Made by a program: the position numbers and the translations under genes. A stretch of DNA of 64,000 nt from Neorhizobium sp. (GTDB lineage: Bacteria; Pseudomonadota; Alphaproteobacteria; Rhizobiales; Rhizobiaceae), in the NCBI GenBank assembly GCA_028283725.1, contig JAPWKC010000004.1, positions 434,001 to 498,000 on the forward strand. The letters are read 5' to 3'. Below, piece after piece: positions 18,628 through 28,751 of the stretch. The notes beneath the pieces were generated by a model that was not told the origin of the DNA, did not search any database, and saw only the letters and a program-made list of their open reading frames with translations. The first letter of the stretch is position 1. Each line of letters begins with the position of its first letter.

Positions 18628-18934
18628 TGTCCACTCCATTAGAAACGTGACCCCGATGTAAGCTCTTTGCCGGCCTTTTTCAAACACCAAAATGCCGTAA
18701 AGATTACCGGGCTTCGGGGCAGGATTTGCTGCCACTGTGACGGGCGGCCATCGTCATCCGTATAACGAGTGGCGAAAGCCCTTCGCAACCGTTGCGGATC
18801 TAACATGAAATCGCGGCGGGATCACGACCCAATCGCGCGGAACGGCAGTGTGCTGCCTCCGCCGAGACTGAACCGCCCTGCTCCCCCTTAGGCCTGCCAG
18901 TCAGCGCGCACGGCGCTTCCGAGGCGCTCTCGCA
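18628..18934. other. intergenic region between scpB and tatA
   Basis: No gene was seen in 307 bases. It is the likely promoter region of tatABC. Confidence 0.4.
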
Positions 18935-19678
18935 TCAGTCGTCCGCACCGCCCGGCGCCAGCAGGCCAAGCTCTTCGAGATCAAGCTGGGTGATCGGATC
19001 TTCCTCCTCGCTCACCTCGTCGCCCAGCAACGGAACGGGAATATGGAAGCCTGCCGGAATGCGGCCGGAGAGAAGACCGGCGCCCTTCAATTCTTCGAGA
19101 CCAGGCAGATCGCGGAGTTCCTCAAGACCGAAATGATCCAGAAAATCGGTGGTCGTGCCGAGCGTTACCGGCCTGCCCGGCGAGCGGCGGCGACCGCGAA
19201 ACCGCACCCATCCTGATTCCATCAGCACGTCGAGCGTGCCCTTGGAGGTCTGCACGCCGCGGATATCCTCGATCTCGGCGCGGGTAACAGGCTGGTGATA
19301 GGCGATGATGGCAAGCACTTCCAACGCCGCACGCGAAAGCTTGCGCACCTCGTTTTCATCCTTGCGGATGACGAAAGAAAGGTCCGCTGCCGTACGGAAC
19401 GCCCAGCGATCCGCGATGCGGATGAGATTGACGCCACGCCCGGCATAGACTTGGGACAGCCGCTGCATGACGGCGGCGATATCGATGCCGCGCGGCAGGC
19501 GGTCAGCCAGAAAGCCCTCCGACACGGGCTCGGCGGAGGCGAAAACCAGCGCTTCGGCTATACGCTCGACTTCGGCCTCGGAAAAAGCGGTGTGGCCGGC
19601 ATCGTCTCCCTGCCCCTGCGACAAAAACTCGTCCCCCGCCGGGATCAGCGCATCATTATGGTCTTCGGTCATCGTCAT
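18935..19678 (-). CDS. scpB: segregation and condensation protein B
   Basis: ScpB is the winged-helix partner of the SMC-ScpA condensin that organises the chromosome. The 247-aa protein shows the two-winged-helix core: ERIAEALVFASAEPVSEGFL, then LSRAALEVLAIIAYHQPVTRAEIE and the strongly conserved IRGVQTSKGTLDVL. The C-terminal acidic tail is variable. It overlaps scpA by four bases (ATGA). Confidence 0.95.
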   Translation of the reverse strand: MTMTEDHNDALIPAGDEFLSQGQGDDAGHTAFSEAEVERIAEALVFASAEPVSEGFLADRLPRGIDIAAVMQRLSQVYAGRGVNLIRIADRWAFRTAADLSFVIRKDENEVRKLSRAALEVLAIIAYHQPVTRAEIEDIRGVQTSKGTLDVLMESGWVRFRGRRRSPGRPVTLGTTTDFLDHFGLEELRDLPGLEELKGAGLLSGRIPAGFHIPVPLLGDEVSEEEDPITQLDLEELGLLAPGGADD

Positions 19679-20607
19679 TCCAGGTCTCCCGCAGAGGCGG
19701 CGGGACCGCTTGTCGTGTTGGTTTCGTTCGCCCCCATACCCGGAGCGTTTTTAAGTATCGCCGGGCCCTGCCCTGCTCCTTCTCCTTGCCCTTGCCGAGG
19801 TCGCCCTTCGCCCTTGCGCAGGAAAATCGGCCCGAACGGGTCGTCCTGCCGGATCTCCAGGCGCCCCTCGCGCACCAGTTCCAGCGAGGCGGCAAAGGCG
19901 CTCGCGGTTGCCGTGATGCGATCTTCCGGTGCCAGATACGGCAGGAGATAGGTCTGGAGCGTCGTCCAGTCACCGATCTCGCCGAGCATGCGGCCGAGAA
20001 GTTCGCGCGCCTCGACCAAGGACCAGACCTTGCGCCGCTCGATCGTGACCTGGGTGATCGCATTGCGCTGGCGCAGGTTCGCATAGGCCGACAGGAGATC
20101 GTAGAGCGAGGCATCGAAGGCCGATTGCACCCGGTGCGGAATATGTTCGGGCGCACCGCGGGCAAAGACGTCGCGGCCGAGCCGGTTGCGGTTGACGAGG
20201 CTGGTCGCCGCTTCACGCATCGCTTCAAGCCGTTTCAGCCTGAAGGCGAGCGTCGCTGCCAGTTCCTCGCCGCTCGGGCCGTCATCGAGTTTCTGCTGCT
20301 GCGGGATGAGCAGGCGCGATTTCAGGTAGGCAAGCCAGGCCGCCATGACCAGATAGTCAGCGGCAAGTTCGATTCGGACCCGGCGGGCCTGATCGACGAA
20401 AAGCAGATACTGTTCGGCCAGCGCCAGAACCGAGATGCGCGACAGATCCACCTTCTGGCTCCGGGCGAGATGCAGGAGGAGATCGAGAGGACCTTCGAAG
20501 CCGGACACATCGACGACCAGCGCCGGCTCGTCCGTCTTGCGCTCGGCGCTGACGTCCTGCCAGAGCTTGTCCATCGGAAAAGCGCCTTGCGTTCGTTCTG
20601 CGGCCAC
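19675..20607 (-). CDS. scpA: segregation and condensation protein A (kleisin)
   Basis: ScpA is the kleisin that closes the SMC ring. The N-terminal hallmark FEGPLDLLLHLARSQKVDLS, followed by ISVLALAEQYL and AADYLVMAAWLAYLKSRLL, is unambiguous. I chose the GTG start at 20607 because GAGGGA lies 6 bases upstream; an internal ATG 11 codons later (MDKLWQD) has no good ribosome site. This gives 310 aa. It lies downstream of nagZ and overlaps scpB. Confidence 0.93.
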   Translation of the reverse strand: MAAERTQGAFPMDKLWQDVSAERKTDEPALVVDVSGFEGPLDLLLHLARSQKVDLSRISVLALAEQYLLFVDQARRVRIELAADYLVMAAWLAYLKSRLLIPQQQKLDDGPSGEELAATLAFRLKRLEAMREAATSLVNRNRLGRDVFARGAPEHIPHRVQSAFDASLYDLLSAYANLRQRNAITQVTIERRKVWSLVEARELLGRMLGEIGDWTTLQTYLLPYLAPEDRITATASAFAASLELVREGRLEIRQDDPFGPIFLRKGEGRPRQGQGEGAGQGPAILKNAPGMGANETNTTSGPAASAGDLE

Positions 20608-20644
20608 CGGTTTCCCTCTTCGTTTAAGGCCGGCCGCCCATCCG

Positions 20645-21661
20645 TCAGGCGGTTGCGAGCAGTCCGTGGAACTCGGCGCGGATCGCCTGTTCGTCGGCGC
20701 CATCGGGCTTGGTAAAGCCAGCCTCGACGGCTTGCGCTCGCCGCAGTGATGCGCCGGCAAGCGGAACGGCCTCGTTCACCACGGCCTTCATTTCGTCCAT
20801 GACGCCGTTGCAATGCAAGACAATATCGCAGCCGCCCCCAACGATTCGCGCCGCACGTTCGCCGATCGTGCCCTTCAGGGCGTTCATCGAGCTATCGTCG
20901 GAGACGAGAAGACCGTCGAAGCCGATATGGCCGCGAATGACCTGATCGATGACCTTGGAGGACGTCGTCGCTGGCGCCTCGGTATCGACGGCGGTGAAGA
21001 CGATATGGGCGCTCATCGCCATCAGCTCATGGCGCATCTCGACGAAGGGAATGAAATCGTGCGCTTCAAGCTCGGCGAGCGAAGCGGTGACGACGGGCAG
21101 TTCGTGATGCGAATCGGCCATGCCGCGGCCATGGCCCGGCATGTGCTTCATGATCGGCAGCATGCCGCCGGCCTTCAGGCCGTCCGCTGCCGCCTGCCCC
21201 ATTTCGCTGACCGTCTTCGGATCGAAACCGTAGGCACGGTCACCGATGACATTGCTTGCACCCTCGACCGGTACATCGAGCACGGGAAGGCAATCGACAT
21301 TGATGCCGAACTTCCGGAGGTCGAAGGCGTGCAGGCGCGACATCAGCCACGCGGCGCGCAGGCCCCTGTCGCGATGGGCACGGTAGAGGTCTCCAAGCGC
21401 CGTCGCGGACGGATAGCGCTCGATCATCGGCGGGCGAATGCGCTGGACGCGACCGCCCTCCTGATCGATCAGGACAGGCGCATCCGGGCGGCCGACGCTG
21501 TCGCGCATCGCTGCCACGAGATCGGCGATCTGCGTCGGCTCGACGCAGTTGCGGGCGAACAATATGAAGCCCCAAGGGCGCTCCTGACGATAGAGCACGA
21601 TCTCGTCTGCGGTGAGAACCGGGCCGCTCGACCCGAGGATCATGGCTTTCGACTGTGTCAT
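20645..21661 (-). CDS. nagZ: beta-N-acetylhexosaminidase (peptidoglycan recycling)
   Basis: NagZ removes GlcNAc from muropeptides in the cytosol, a GH3 enzyme. LIDQEGGRVQRIRPP and the catalytic-loop signature KHMPGHGRGMADSHHELP (Asp/His dyad) are present, with the nucleophile segment GLLVSDDSSMNAL. The chosen ATG gives 338 aa, the family length, without signal peptide. It heads the nagZ-scpA-scpB run. A terminator separates it from the SPOR gene upstream. Confidence 0.95.
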   Translation of the reverse strand: MTQSKAMILGSSGPVLTADEIVLYRQERPWGFILFARNCVEPTQIADLVAAMRDSVGRPDAPVLIDQEGGRVQRIRPPMIERYPSATALGDLYRAHRDRGLRAAWLMSRLHAFDLRKFGINVDCLPVLDVPVEGASNVIGDRAYGFDPKTVSEMGQAAADGLKAGGMLPIMKHMPGHGRGMADSHHELPVVTASLAELEAHDFIPFVEMRHELMAMSAHIVFTAVDTEAPATTSSKVIDQVIRGHIGFDGLLVSDDSSMNALKGTIGERAARIVGGGCDIVLHCNGVMDEMKAVVNEAVPLAGASLRRAQAVEAGFTKPDGADEQAIRAEFHGLLATA

Positions 21662-21714
21662 GAGAATTGGCTTTCGATTGGGAAGATCGTCTTCAGGCAA
21701 AAGGCCGGCGCTGA

Positions 21715-21742
21715 AAAGAAAACGGGGCGCTGACGCCCCGTT
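21715..21742 (-). terminator. intrinsic terminator after the SPOR gene
   Basis: The stem AACGGGGCG/CGCCCCGTT has a 4-nt loop and is followed on the minus strand by TTCTTTTC. Confidence 0.85.
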
Positions 21743-21777
21743 CCGTATTCCTTTACGAGATCGTACCCTGCCGCCCG

Positions 21778-24700
21778 TTACTGGGCGACGAGGCAGCTGC
21801 CGCCGGCGGACCGGTAGCGTTCGCACAGCGCAATCGCATCGGCCTTGCTGCCGGCCGGGATGCGGACGCGGTAGAATGTGCCCTTGCCGGCAATTTCTGC
21901 CGCCTTGATATCGACGCCGCGACCGGAAACGACCGAGCCGAACTTGGCCGATATGCTCTGATAGGACTTCTGCGCTTCGGCCTGCGACGGCAACGAGGCG
22001 ACCTGGATGAAGTAGCCACCCTTGGCCGCATTTGCCGACGGTGTAGCGGCGGCCTGGGCCGGCGATGCGGCAACCGGCTGGGCTGCAGCCTGGGCAACCT
22101 GCGTCGGCGCTGCGGGACGGGCATTGGCAGCCGGCTGCGACGGACGGGCAGACGGAACCGGGGCGCGAACGGCCGGACCGCTGTCGACCGCATCTGCGAC
22201 CGGCGCGGATGCCTGGATCGCACTGGCGGGCGACGGCATGCCCTGAGATGGGGCGGGTGTGGACTGGCCGGATACAGACTGGGCCGGAGATGCGGCCGTG
22301 GCTGCAAGCTTGGCACCGGTCGGTGCGGCCAGTGCCGGCGTTGCGGATGCCGGAGCATCCTGCTCGACCAGCGTACCATCGGCGCGCACGATCATCGTCT
22401 TCACCTTGCGCGGGGCTACGGCAATGTCCTGATTGCCCTGCTGCTGCGGCAGGAGGCGCGGATCGGTCGTATCGCTGGCATCGGTCGCCGTCGCATCCGC
22501 CTCGCCGTCACCATCGGTCGGCAGCGTATCGGGCATCAACGTCTTCTGCACGACATCCATCGGCTGTTCGTCGCTGGAGATCAGCTGCTGCTGCTTCGGT
22601 GCCTCGGACGTCGTTCCGGCAACGCGGTCATAGACGGCCTTGTCCTGGTTCGGCACGGTCTTGCCGCCCGGATTTTCCGGAACGACCTTGACCGGATCCT
22701 TGTCGGCGGCAATCACCACCGGCTCGCCGCTGCCGACCATTTTCGACACGCCACCACCGAGAAGCGCATAGGCGCCGCCACCGAGGAGGACGACGACACC
22801 GAGCGCAACGACGGGGATGGCCCAGCTGCGCATCGAGCGACGCGGACGTTCATCATCGACTTCAGCGACGTAGCGATCCTCGTCCCGTCCGCCGGCAGGC
22901 AGCGGATTGGCAAGGCTGCGGCGGAAATCCTCTTCCAGCGCGCGCTCGAATTCGTCGAGATCGGAATAGGCCTGCCGTTCGCCGGCGGCGGGCTGGCGCC
23001 CGGCAGCATTGGCGGAGTGGGCAGCAGCACCGGCTGCCGCTGCACCGGCCACGGCACCCGTCATGGCAGTGGCGGCCTTCGCGGATGCTGCGGCAGGTTT
23101 GGACGGTTCAGGTTCGGACAGAAGCGTTGCCAGTTCCGCATCGATGTCGATGTCGTAGTCCGGCGTATAGGCGATTTCCTGCTCAGGCTCCTCGACCGGC
23201 AGGTCGGGGACGTTGAGATCGGTGATCGCTTCGGGATGATCTTCCGTCTCGGACAAAAGCGCCGGATCGAAAGGAAGATCGGTCTCTCCGTGCAGATCGT
23301 CCTGCATGGAGGAGAGTTCGACCGCCGCCGGCATTGCGGCAATCGGTGCTGCCTCGACCGGTGCCGGGGCTACAGGTGCCGGGGCGTAAACAGCGGGTTC
23401 GACGCGCGGCTGCGGTGCAGCCGGAGCAACCGAAACAGGCGGCGCAACCGAAACGGCGGGGGCTGCCATGACCGGACCGCGATTGTTTTCGGCAACCACG
23501 TCGGCAAGGTCCAGCTCCAGATCGTCGAGCGCCAGTTCGAAATCCTCATCGGCGAACGGATCGGGCTCGGAAACAACCGGTGCCCTGGCCACAGGCGCCG
23601 TCGCGGCCGGCGCTGCGACGGCCATGGTGGCACCGAGCGACGGTATGGAAGCGCCGGGATTGGCGCCGACCGGGATGGAAAGTCCCGACGTGGACAGACC
23701 GGGAATGGTCACGCCCGGAAGCGAAGTCATCGGGATGAGGCCGGCCGGCTTTGCAGGCTGCGCGAAACGCTCCACGTCATAGAGAAGCTCGTCCATGGCG
23801 GAGAACTTGTCCGACGGCTTCGGCGCATCCAGAACCGGTTCGACCATTTTCGGCGCATCGGAGACCGGCGATGCAGGCACCTCGTCCATGACGGGTGCTG
23901 CCGCTGCGGCCAAGGGTGCCGGAGCAAGCGGAGCAGGCTCGCGCATCAGCGACGTGGTGCCCTGATGGAGGTTGAAATTGGCAAGCGGCATGCGGAAGCC
24001 CGGCGTGTAACCGGTATTGCGCTTGACCACCGGCTGGCTGGCCACCTGAGCGGCTTCGACCGGATCGGCAAGCGGCGCAGCCTGAACGGATGCAGCCGAA
24101 GCTTCGACCGGCGCGACATAGGCGGGTTCAGCCGGCTCATGGCGGCCGAGATCATGCTGCGACAGATCGTCGGCAACGCCCATCGAGCTTTCGAGCTCGG
24201 CGGCAAGATCGAACATGTCGATCTCATGCGGTTTCTCGGCGACCGGTTCGTAAGACGGCTCTACGCGGGGCATGACCGGGTCGGCAACGGGCGCCTGATA
24301 AACCTCCGCCTGATGATGACGGATCGGTTCGACCGGACCTGCCGGCTCGGCCTGCCAATGGAAGTCGGCGGCCGGTTCGGGGTGTTCGAAGGCCGGGTCG
24401 ACAGGCTCGACTGCGCGACGGTGATCGTCGGCATAGAACCGGTCGGCGTGGATCGCCTCAGGTGCCGGCGGGACAGGCTCGTGCGCAGCAGGTTCGAAGA
24501 CCGGCTCAGGCGCATAGGCGACCGGCGCCTCTTCAACGGGGGCGACCTGATCGGCATGGCCGTGGTCGTTGCGACCGGAAAACTGGGGCGCATCGAGGGG
24601 GATATCGTTTGCCGGATCGAGACGCGGCGCGTCATAGCGCTCGAACTCGCGAAGCAACTCGTCTTCGAGGTTGAAAGCCGGTTCGCGGCGCCCATATCCA

Positions 24701-24903
24701 GCGTCAGTTGCACCGGAATTGGCAGCGGCGGAAAAGGCCGATTGCGGGTCCGCCAATTGCGAAGCGGGCCGCGCGGAATAATCCGGCTGCCCGACGACAC
24801 GATCCTCGTACCCTACGATGCGTGCCAGCTGTGCCAGCGGGTCATCATCTGCAAAGATTTCCGGCCCATCGTTCCGGCTGCGCGCAAGGTTGTTATCAGC
24901 CAT
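21778..24903 (-). CDS. large SPOR-domain membrane protein (1041 aa)
   Basis: This is a septal peptidoglycan-binding type protein. About 690 residues of acidic, Pro/Ala/Val-rich low-complexity sequence lie before the single membrane span (near 694-715, AIPVVALGVVVLLGGGAYAL). After it comes a 240-residue Ala/Pro/Gln-rich periplasmic linker. The SPOR domain is C-terminal (about 962-1041: GGYFIQVASLPSQAEAQ, FYRVRIPAGSKADA). SPOR domains bind denuded glycan at the division site. The position between argS and nagZ-scpAB is typical of rhizobia. The very long disordered cytoplasmic part is notable. The ATG was preferred over a GTG three codons earlier. Confidence 0.92.
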   Translation of the reverse strand: MADNNLARSRNDGPEIFADDDPLAQLARIVGYEDRVVGQPDYSARPASQLADPQSAFSAAANSGATDAGYGRREPAFNLEDELLREFERYDAPRLDPANDIPLDAPQFSGRNDHGHADQVAPVEEAPVAYAPEPVFEPAAHEPVPPAPEAIHADRFYADDHRRAVEPVDPAFEHPEPAADFHWQAEPAGPVEPIRHHQAEVYQAPVADPVMPRVEPSYEPVAEKPHEIDMFDLAAELESSMGVADDLSQHDLGRHEPAEPAYVAPVEASAASVQAAPLADPVEAAQVASQPVVKRNTGYTPGFRMPLANFNLHQGTTSLMREPAPLAPAPLAAAAAPVMDEVPASPVSDAPKMVEPVLDAPKPSDKFSAMDELLYDVERFAQPAKPAGLIPMTSLPGVTIPGLSTSGLSIPVGANPGASIPSLGATMAVAAPAATAPVARAPVVSEPDPFADEDFELALDDLELDLADVVAENNRGPVMAAPAVSVAPPVSVAPAAPQPRVEPAVYAPAPVAPAPVEAAPIAAMPAAVELSSMQDDLHGETDLPFDPALLSETEDHPEAITDLNVPDLPVEEPEQEIAYTPDYDIDIDAELATLLSEPEPSKPAAASAKAATAMTGAVAGAAAAGAAAHSANAAGRQPAAGERQAYSDLDEFERALEEDFRRSLANPLPAGGRDEDRYVAEVDDERPRRSMRSWAIPVVALGVVVLLGGGAYALLGGGVSKMVGSGEPVVIAADKDPVKVVPENPGGKTVPNQDKAVYDRVAGTTSEAPKQQQLISSDEQPMDVVQKTLMPDTLPTDGDGEADATATDASDTTDPRLLPQQQGNQDIAVAPRKVKTMIVRADGTLVEQDAPASATPALAAPTGAKLAATAASPAQSVSGQSTPAPSQGMPSPASAIQASAPVADAVDSGPAVRAPVPSARPSQPAANARPAAPTQVAQAAAQPVAASPAQAAATPSANAAKGGYFIQVASLPSQAEAQKSYQSISAKFGSVVSGRGVDIKAAEIAGKGTFYRVRIPAGSKADAIALCERYRSAGGSCLVAQ

Positions 24904-24965
24904 TACGTCCACTCACCTACATTACACAACGTCTACCAGTGCAATGTGGGCGAAAGAGGGCAACT

Positions 24966-26723
24966 TTACCGCATCTCATCCGGCGCAGCTGTACCCGTGA
25001 TTGCAAGTCCTGACTTCAACACGGACGCGACAGCATGCACCAGCCCTAGCCTGGCAACGCTCAATTGTCGGTTTTTATCGTTAACAAAGCGTAAGTCGGG
25101 CGATTCCTTGCCCTTATTCCAATGCGCATGGAACGAACTGGCGAGATCATAGAGGTAAAAAGCCACTCTATGAGGCTCCTGCGCCTGGGCTGCGGCCTCC
25201 ACCAATCGCGGATATTCGGCCAGCTTTGCAATCAGTTGCAGCTCGTTCGGATCGGTAATGTCGCCGACGGAGCCCTTCAGGTCAAGCGAATCGACATCCA
25301 TGTCCGGGAACGCGTCCCTCGCCTGGCGGAAGACCGACATGCAGCGGGCATGCGCGTACTGAACGTAGAAGACCGGATTGTCCTTCGACTGTTCCGTCAC
25401 CTTGGCAAAGTCGAAATCGAGCGGCTCGGAGCTCTTGCGGTAGAGCATCATGAAGCGAACCGAATCGCGCCCCACCTCATCGACCACTTCGCGAAGGGTG
25501 ACGAAGTCGCCAGAGCGTTTCGACATCTTCACCGGCTCGCCGTCGCGGAACAGTTTCACGAGCTGGCAGAGAAGCACGGTAAGTTTGGCCTTGCCATCCG
25601 ACACGGCACGCGCCACGGCGTCGAGACGCTTGACGTAGCCGCCATGGTCGGCGCCGAGGACATAGATCATCTCGTCATAGCCGCGATCGAACTTGTCCTT
25701 GAAATAGGCGACGTCGGCGGCGAAATAGGTGTAGCTGCCATCCGACTTGATCAGCGGGCGATCGATATCGTCGCCAACTTCCGTCGAACGGAACAGGGTC
25801 TGCTCGCGATCTTCCCAGTCTTCCGGGAGCTGGCCCTTCGGCGGCGGCAGCGTGCCCTTGTAGACATGGCCCTTGAAGGTCAGGTCGTTGATCGCCTGGC
25901 GAATGCGCTGGGCGCCGTTGGCATGCAGCGTGCGTTCGGAGAAGAACACGTCGTGATGGACGTTGAGGGCTTCCAGATCCTCGCGGATCATCACCATCAT
26001 CGCATCGACGGCCTTGTCCTTGACGATCGGCAGCCATTCCTCGTCGGGCATGGTGTGCAGCCGCGGGCCATATTCATCGGCCAGCGCCTTGCCCACCGGC
26101 ACGAGATAATCGCCCGGATAAAGGCCGGCCGGGATATCGCCGATATCCTCGCCGAGCGCCTCGCGGTAACGCAGGAACACCGAACGGGCGAGAACCTCGA
26201 TCTGGCCACCGGCGTCGTTGATGTAATATTCCTTGGTGACGTCATAGCCGGCAAACTGCATGAGGTTGGCCAATGCGTCGCCAACGACGGCGCCGCGGCA
26301 ATGGCCGACATGCATCGGTCCAGTCGGGTTGGCCGAGACGTATTCGACATTGGCCTTGCGGCCGCCGCCGATCGCCGACTTGCCGTAGTTGACGCCCTCG
26401 GCGATCACCGTCGACAGAAGGCGCTGCCAATAAGCGGTCGAAAGACGGATGTTGATGAAGCCCGGACCGGCGACGGAGACTTCGCTGACATCGGCATCGG
26501 CCTTCAGGGCTTCGGCGATGATATCGGCCAGTGCCCGCGGATTGGTGCCGAGCGGCTTGGCCAGTACCATGGCCGCATTGGTCGCGACATCGCCGTGGCT
26601 CGCGTCGCGCGGCGGCTCTACCGTGAGGCGGCCAAAATCGACTTCGCCTCGCTTTTCCTTGATGATATCAATCGTTTCGAGCGTATTCTTAATTCTATTC
26701 TCGAAGTCGGCAAAAAGGTTCAT
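24966..26723 (-). CDS. argS: arginyl-tRNA synthetase
   Basis: This class I synthetase is 585 aa. The N-terminal Add1 domain is followed by the HIGH-type motif [15 protein letters not shown] (about 131-145). KMSKRSG (about 399-405) replaces KMSKS, and the C-terminal anticodon-binding DALR domain ends with [15 protein letters not shown]. It lies between dgt and the SPOR gene, probably in one transcript with dgt (63-base gap). Confidence 0.97.
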   Translation of the reverse strand: MNLFADFENRIKNTLETIDIIKEKRGEVDFGRLTVEPPRDASHGDVATNAAMVLAKPLGTNPRALADIIAEALKADADVSEVSVAGPGFINIRLSTAYWQRLLSTVIAEGVNYGKSAIGGGRKANVEYVSANPTGPMHVGHCRGAVVGDALANLMQFAGYDVTKEYYINDAGGQIEVLARSVFLRYREALGEDIGDIPAGLYPGDYLVPVGKALADEYGPRLHTMPDEEWLPIVKDKAVDAMMVMIREDLEALNVHHDVFFSERTLHANGAQRIRQAINDLTFKGHVYKGTLPPPKGQLPEDWEDREQTLFRSTEVGDDIDRPLIKSDGSYTYFAADVAYFKDKFDRGYDEMIYVLGADHGGYVKRLDAVARAVSDGKAKLTVLLCQLVKLFRDGEPVKMSKRSGDFVTLREVVDEVGRDSVRFMMLYRKSSEPLDFDFAKVTEQSKDNPVFYVQYAHARCMSVFRQARDAFPDMDVDSLDLKGSVGDITDPNELQLIAKLAEYPRLVEAAAQAQEPHRVAFYLYDLASSFHAHWNKGKESPDLRFVNDKNRQLSVARLGLVHAVASVLKSGLAITGTAAPDEMR

Positions 26724-26786
26724 ATCGATCCGCCGCGCGGCTTTATCGCGCGGTTCCTTGAAAAGCAGTGGTCGTCGGTCGGGTGC

Positions 26787-28004
26787 CTAGCGCAAATCGG
26801 GAGTCTGGTCAAACAGCTCGCCATGCACCCGGATTGCGTATGTATCGGTCATCCCCGCCAGATAATCGCCGACATGGCGGGCGCGGGCAGCCTCGTTCAG
26901 GCCGGCGATATGATCGACCCAGTAATGGCTGCGCATCAGCGAGGGATCGTTCATATAGGCGCCGAAGAGATCCGTCAGGATCTGGGCGGCACCGGCGCGG
27001 ATGCGCATGATATCCGGATGACGGTAGATGCGCGAGAAAAGCAGCTTCTTGATCGCCTTGTCGGTCGCCGCCATCTCTTGCGAAAATGTCGACATGACAC
27101 GGCCGGCGGCGCGCACGTCGGCAGCACTTTCGGGGCGGATCTCGGCGAGGTTCTTTTGCGACACGCCGATCACGTCCTCCACCATCCGGGTGATCTGCCG
27201 GCGCATGATCTCATGGGCGAATCGGCTCGCCTCCAGATGCGGGTAGCGCTCGCGCACATCGGCCATCAGCCCGGCGAGGAAAGGCACGTCCTCCAGCATT
27301 TCGAAGGTCAGCAGACCCGAGCGAAGGCCATCATCGATATCGTGGGTGTTGTAGGCGATGTCGTCGGAAATGGCCGCGACCTGCGCCTCGAGGCTGGCGA
27401 AGCTTGCCAGTTCCAGATCGTGGATCAGGCAATAGTCGCGGATCGGCTGAGGTAACGGCCCATGCGCGCCCTCGCCTTCCGGCGTCAGCAGAGGACCATT
27501 GTGCTTGACGAGGCCTTCGAGGCTTTCCCAGGTGAGGTTCAAGCCGTCGAACTCCGCATAGCGGCGTTCAAGCTTGGTGACGATGCGCAGCGACTGGGCG
27601 TTATGATCGAAACCGCCATAAGGTTTCAGCACCTCGTCCAGCGCGTCCTCGCCCGTATGACCGAAGGGCGTGTGGCCGAAATCGTGGACGAGCGCCACGC
27701 CTTCGGCCAGATCCTCATCCAGCTTAAGGGCTCTTGCCAGCGCACGGGCGATCTGGGCCACCTCGATCGTGTGGGTGAGACGCGTGCGGTAGTGATCGCC
27801 GTCGGGGCTGATGAAGACCTGGGTCTTGTGTTTCAAACGTCTGAAAGCGGTGGTGTGGACAATGCGGTCGCGGTCGCGCTGGAATTCCGAGCGGGTGAGG
27901 CTCATCTCCTCGGGAAAGAGCCTGCCTCTGGACGTCCAGGGGTCCGACGCGAAGACCGCGCGTTCGCCCGAGCCGAAACCGAGAACCCTGGTATCGATGG
28001 TCAT
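26787..28004 (-). CDS. dgt: deoxyguanosinetriphosphate triphosphohydrolase-like protein
   Basis: This 405-aa HD-domain dNTPase belongs to the type 2 family. The metal site is spread over [16 protein letters not shown] (His), [14 protein letters not shown] (His-Asp) and [16 protein letters not shown] (Asp). The start [12 protein letters not shown] segment (here [13 protein letters not shown]) is conserved. It degrades dNTPs to nucleoside and triphosphate and so affects the dNTP pool. It is the first gene of the minus-strand block and divergent from erpA. Confidence 0.95.
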   Translation of the reverse strand: MTIDTRVLGFGSGERAVFASDPWTSRGRLFPEEMSLTRSEFQRDRDRIVHTTAFRRLKHKTQVFISPDGDHYRTRLTHTIEVAQIARALARALKLDEDLAEGVALVHDFGHTPFGHTGEDALDEVLKPYGGFDHNAQSLRIVTKLERRYAEFDGLNLTWESLEGLVKHNGPLLTPEGEGAHGPLPQPIRDYCLIHDLELASFASLEAQVAAISDDIAYNTHDIDDGLRSGLLTFEMLEDVPFLAGLMADVRERYPHLEASRFAHEIMRRQITRMVEDVIGVSQKNLAEIRPESAADVRAAGRVMSTFSQEMAATDKAIKKLLFSRIYRHPDIMRIRAGAAQILTDLFGAYMNDPSLMRSHYWVDHIAGLNEAARARHVGDYLAGMTDTYAIRVHGELFDQTPDLR

Positions 28005-28227
28005 GCCTGCAACCGTTCCTTATACTCAACCGCATACGCGCCTGCCCGCTACCGACGAACCGGCAACGGTGCCATCAAGGAAAGGCGCCTAACGCCTTCA
28101 CGGCCCATTGACGCGCCCGCCGCCTATTCATACCTATAGAGTGGCCGTGCGCAAAGCCGGTGACAAGAATACCGTTGAGCGGTATTGCGCGATTTTCTTC
28201 GGGACAACTCCTGCTTTTCAGGGGCGA

Positions 28228-28247
28228 GGCCCGGAACTCACCGGGCC
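28228..28247 (+). other. hairpin in the erpA leader
   Basis: GGCCCGG (28228-28234) pairs with CCGGGCC (28241-28247), with a 6-nt loop. It ends about 12 bases before the ribosome site of erpA. It could affect translation, or be a terminator remnant; there is no T-run. Confidence 0.4.
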
Positions 28248-28272
28248 TTCACCCCGGCAGGAGATGGACAAG

Positions 28273-28602
28273 ATGACTGTGAACGTAACTCTCTCGGATG
28301 CCGCAGCCAAGCGGATCAGCCAAATCGTCGCCAGCGACGCTGGCAAGCAGGCGCTCCGCGTCTCGGTGGAAGGCGGCGGCTGTTCCGGCTTTTCCTACAA
28401 GTTCGACCTCGTGGACGGCCGCGAAGACGACGATCTGGTCATCTCCAACGGCAACGCGACCGTGCTGATCGACAGCCTGTCGCTCGTCTACATGGAGGGG
28501 TCCGAGATCGATTTCGTCGACAACCTGCTCGGCCAGTCCTTCCAGATCAAGAACCCGAACGCGGTTGCCAGCTGCGGCTGCGGCACGAGCTTCGCGATCT
28601 GA
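28273..28602 (+). CDS. erpA: A-type iron-sulfur cluster carrier/insertion protein
   Basis: ErpA-type carriers deliver Fe-S clusters to target enzymes. The 109-aa protein has the three invariant cysteines: GGGCSGFSY (Cys37) and SCGCGTSF (Cys101, Cys103), with LVYMEGSEIDFVDNLLG between. The chosen ATG has AGGAG 9 bases upstream; an ATG three codons earlier sits directly on the SD. It could equally be called iscA by sequence alone. No isc or suf genes are adjacent. Confidence 0.92.
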   Translation: MTVNVTLSDAAAKRISQIVASDAGKQALRVSVEGGGCSGFSYKFDLVDGREDDDLVISNGNATVLIDSLSLVYMEGSEIDFVDNLLGQSFQIKNPNAVASCGCGTSFAI

Positions 28603-28751
28603 GTTCTGCGGCTCATCGTTCAGTCTGATCTTCCCGATGTTTCCGCGGCGGTTTTCCGGCGCGGTTTTCCCGGTAGCGATGCATCAAGCACCCTTCCCAT
28701 CCCCTTGTCTTTCGCTAAAAGAGTGCTGGACATGACGGAAGGATGAGCCCG

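Noticed and set aside
23017..25152. 711-codon open frame on the plus strand
   Set aside because: It lies opposite the low-complexity SPOR gene, where repetitive Ala/Pro codons keep the opposite strand open.
25122..27455. 777-codon open frame on the plus strand
   Set aside because: It is antisense to argS and dgt, both with full catalytic motifs.
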